A stretch of DNA of 6,628 nucleotides from Limisphaerales bacterium (GTDB taxonomy: Bacteria; Verrucomicrobiota; Verrucomicrobiia; Limisphaerales; UBA8199), in the NCBI GenBank assembly GCA_025356925.1, contig JANXQE010000032.1:1-6628 (forward strand), read 5' to 3'. The notes below the pieces were generated by a model, which ran no database searches, was not told where the DNA came from, and saw only the letters and a program-made list of their open reading frames with translations. Both the position numbers and the translations under genes were made by a program. Position 1 is the first letter of the stretch. Every line of letters starts with the position of its first letter. Below are positions 5,980-6,628 of this stretch, in pieces.

Positions 5980-6628
5980 AGGAATGTACCGGTGGCGCTT
6001 GGCGCGAACGACACCGTCAATTTTACCAAACTCCCGATGTAGCATAATATGTCGGAAAAAGAACAAAAGCGCGTTAAAGGCTTGATTCTGGGAGGAAGCT
6101 GAGACTCCACGTTTAACGACCAGAGAAGAGAGGAAACCGCGGACCTCCTGGTTGCTGAGCTGAGTGGTAAGCCGGCTGCGCACAAAAGCCTGAAAACGAG
6201 TGATCCAGAAACGGTAAACTTCCAGGGTTTTGGGAGAATAATTGCGGAGTTTGATTTCAGTTTCGAGTTCGCGATATTCCCGCTCCCACGAGGCTTTTGG
6301 TGAAGCAGGGCAAACGCAACGCGCTGATTGGTTCGCGGGCCAGGTGGGGGTAAGCGCCGAGCCGATTCGCTCGGGTGCGAGTGGCGGACACGGCGATGAG
6401 AGTTGGAGGTAGAGATTTGGGTCTTGTGGGTCATACCTCAGGAGTAAGCGGACCGCGGTTGCGGCCTGATGTGTCTGTCGTCGATGGAGTGGTTTTGGTC
6501 AGCGAGTTTGGTCAGGAAGGGGCCCAGAGCGGTCGGCGCAGTGGCTGGATAACCGAATTTTTGGCAGAAGTACAAATAGAATTTCATCCATTTGTGGTAT
6601 GCCGGGCGAAGCGGCGGCGGAATTTTGG
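5980..6628 (-). pseudogene. Broken integron-type tyrosine recombinase (intI-like), frameshifted and missing the catalytic domain
   Basis: The minus strand encodes pieces of an integron-type integrase in two frames. From 6628 to about 6480 one frame reads IPPPLRPAYHKWMKFYLYFC then QKFGYPATAPTALGPFLTKL, the extra N-terminal domain of the longer integron-integrase relatives. Near 6480 the reading must shift, as by loss of one base, to continue as RQTHQAATAVRLLLRYDPQ. It then enters the SAM-like core-binding domain: IKLRNYSPKTLEVYRFWI (about 6253-6200), QLSNQEVRGFLSSLVV, SASSQNQAFNALLFFFRH and FGKIDGVVRAKRHRYIP, ending near 5981. Intact relatives continue into the catalytic domain with its Arg, His-X-X-Arg and Tyr. 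None of these follows here; unrelated sequence does. The protein cannot recombine DNA. The gene also runs off the right edge. The direction matches the downstream genes, but no cassette array is seen in the window. Confidence 0.85.

Noticed and set aside
5760..6434. Minus-strand open frame of 224 codons across the integrase relic
   Set aside because: It is out of frame with the integrase similarity, which reads in the neighbouring frame, and it continues into non-coding DNA without motifs.

Overview
The window looks like a chromosomal segment from a Gram-negative, GC-rich bacterium. The protein flavour suggests a soil or freshwater member of the Verrucomicrobiota or a related PVC phylum: a divergent PurD-like ATP-grasp enzyme, an Ate-like GNAT protein, an integron-type integrase of the extended kind, and short hairpin repeats between genes. 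That placement is an inference; no rRNA or other marker gene is present. All recognisable genes lie on the minus strand and read from right to left.

Right edge (5980-6628): the remains of an integron-type tyrosine recombinase. It is broken by a one-base frameshift near 6480 and cut off before its catalytic domain. The cut coincides with a cluster of CGTTCTGACC-type repeats (5912-5976), which probably marks a rearrangement or a mobile-element end. About 430 bp without a gene (5546-5979) separate this relic from the intact genes and probably hold the promoter of the cluster.

Main cluster (5545 down to 461): (1) a PurD-like ATP-grasp ligase whose substrate loops differ from real PurD; (2) an alanine racemase with its catalytic residues intact; (3) an Ate/Bpt-like aminoacyl-tRNA-protein transferase homologue of the GNAT fold, which overlaps the racemase by the four bases ATGA and lacks the usual N-terminal Cys motif; (4) a thiamine-diphosphate 2-oxo-acid decarboxylase of the pyruvate/indolepyruvate decarboxylase type, with every catalytic residue present. 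A 113-bp MITE-like element with 28-bp imperfect terminal inverted repeats fills almost the whole gap between (1) and (2). It creates a false N-terminal extension on the racemase frame. A tidy hairpin built of three CTTCCAG-type heptamers plus a T run sits between (3) and (4) and may attenuate transcription.

Left edge (398 down to 1): the first 132 codons of IMP dehydrogenase (guaB), which continues outside the window.

The four central genes could act together: ATP-dependent amide ligation, D-amino-acid supply, aminoacyl transfer from tRNA, and 2-oxo-acid decarboxylation. This is only a hypothesis. Tight spacing and translational coupling support co-expression of the racemase and the transferase in particular. 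No tRNA, rRNA or CRISPR array was seen.
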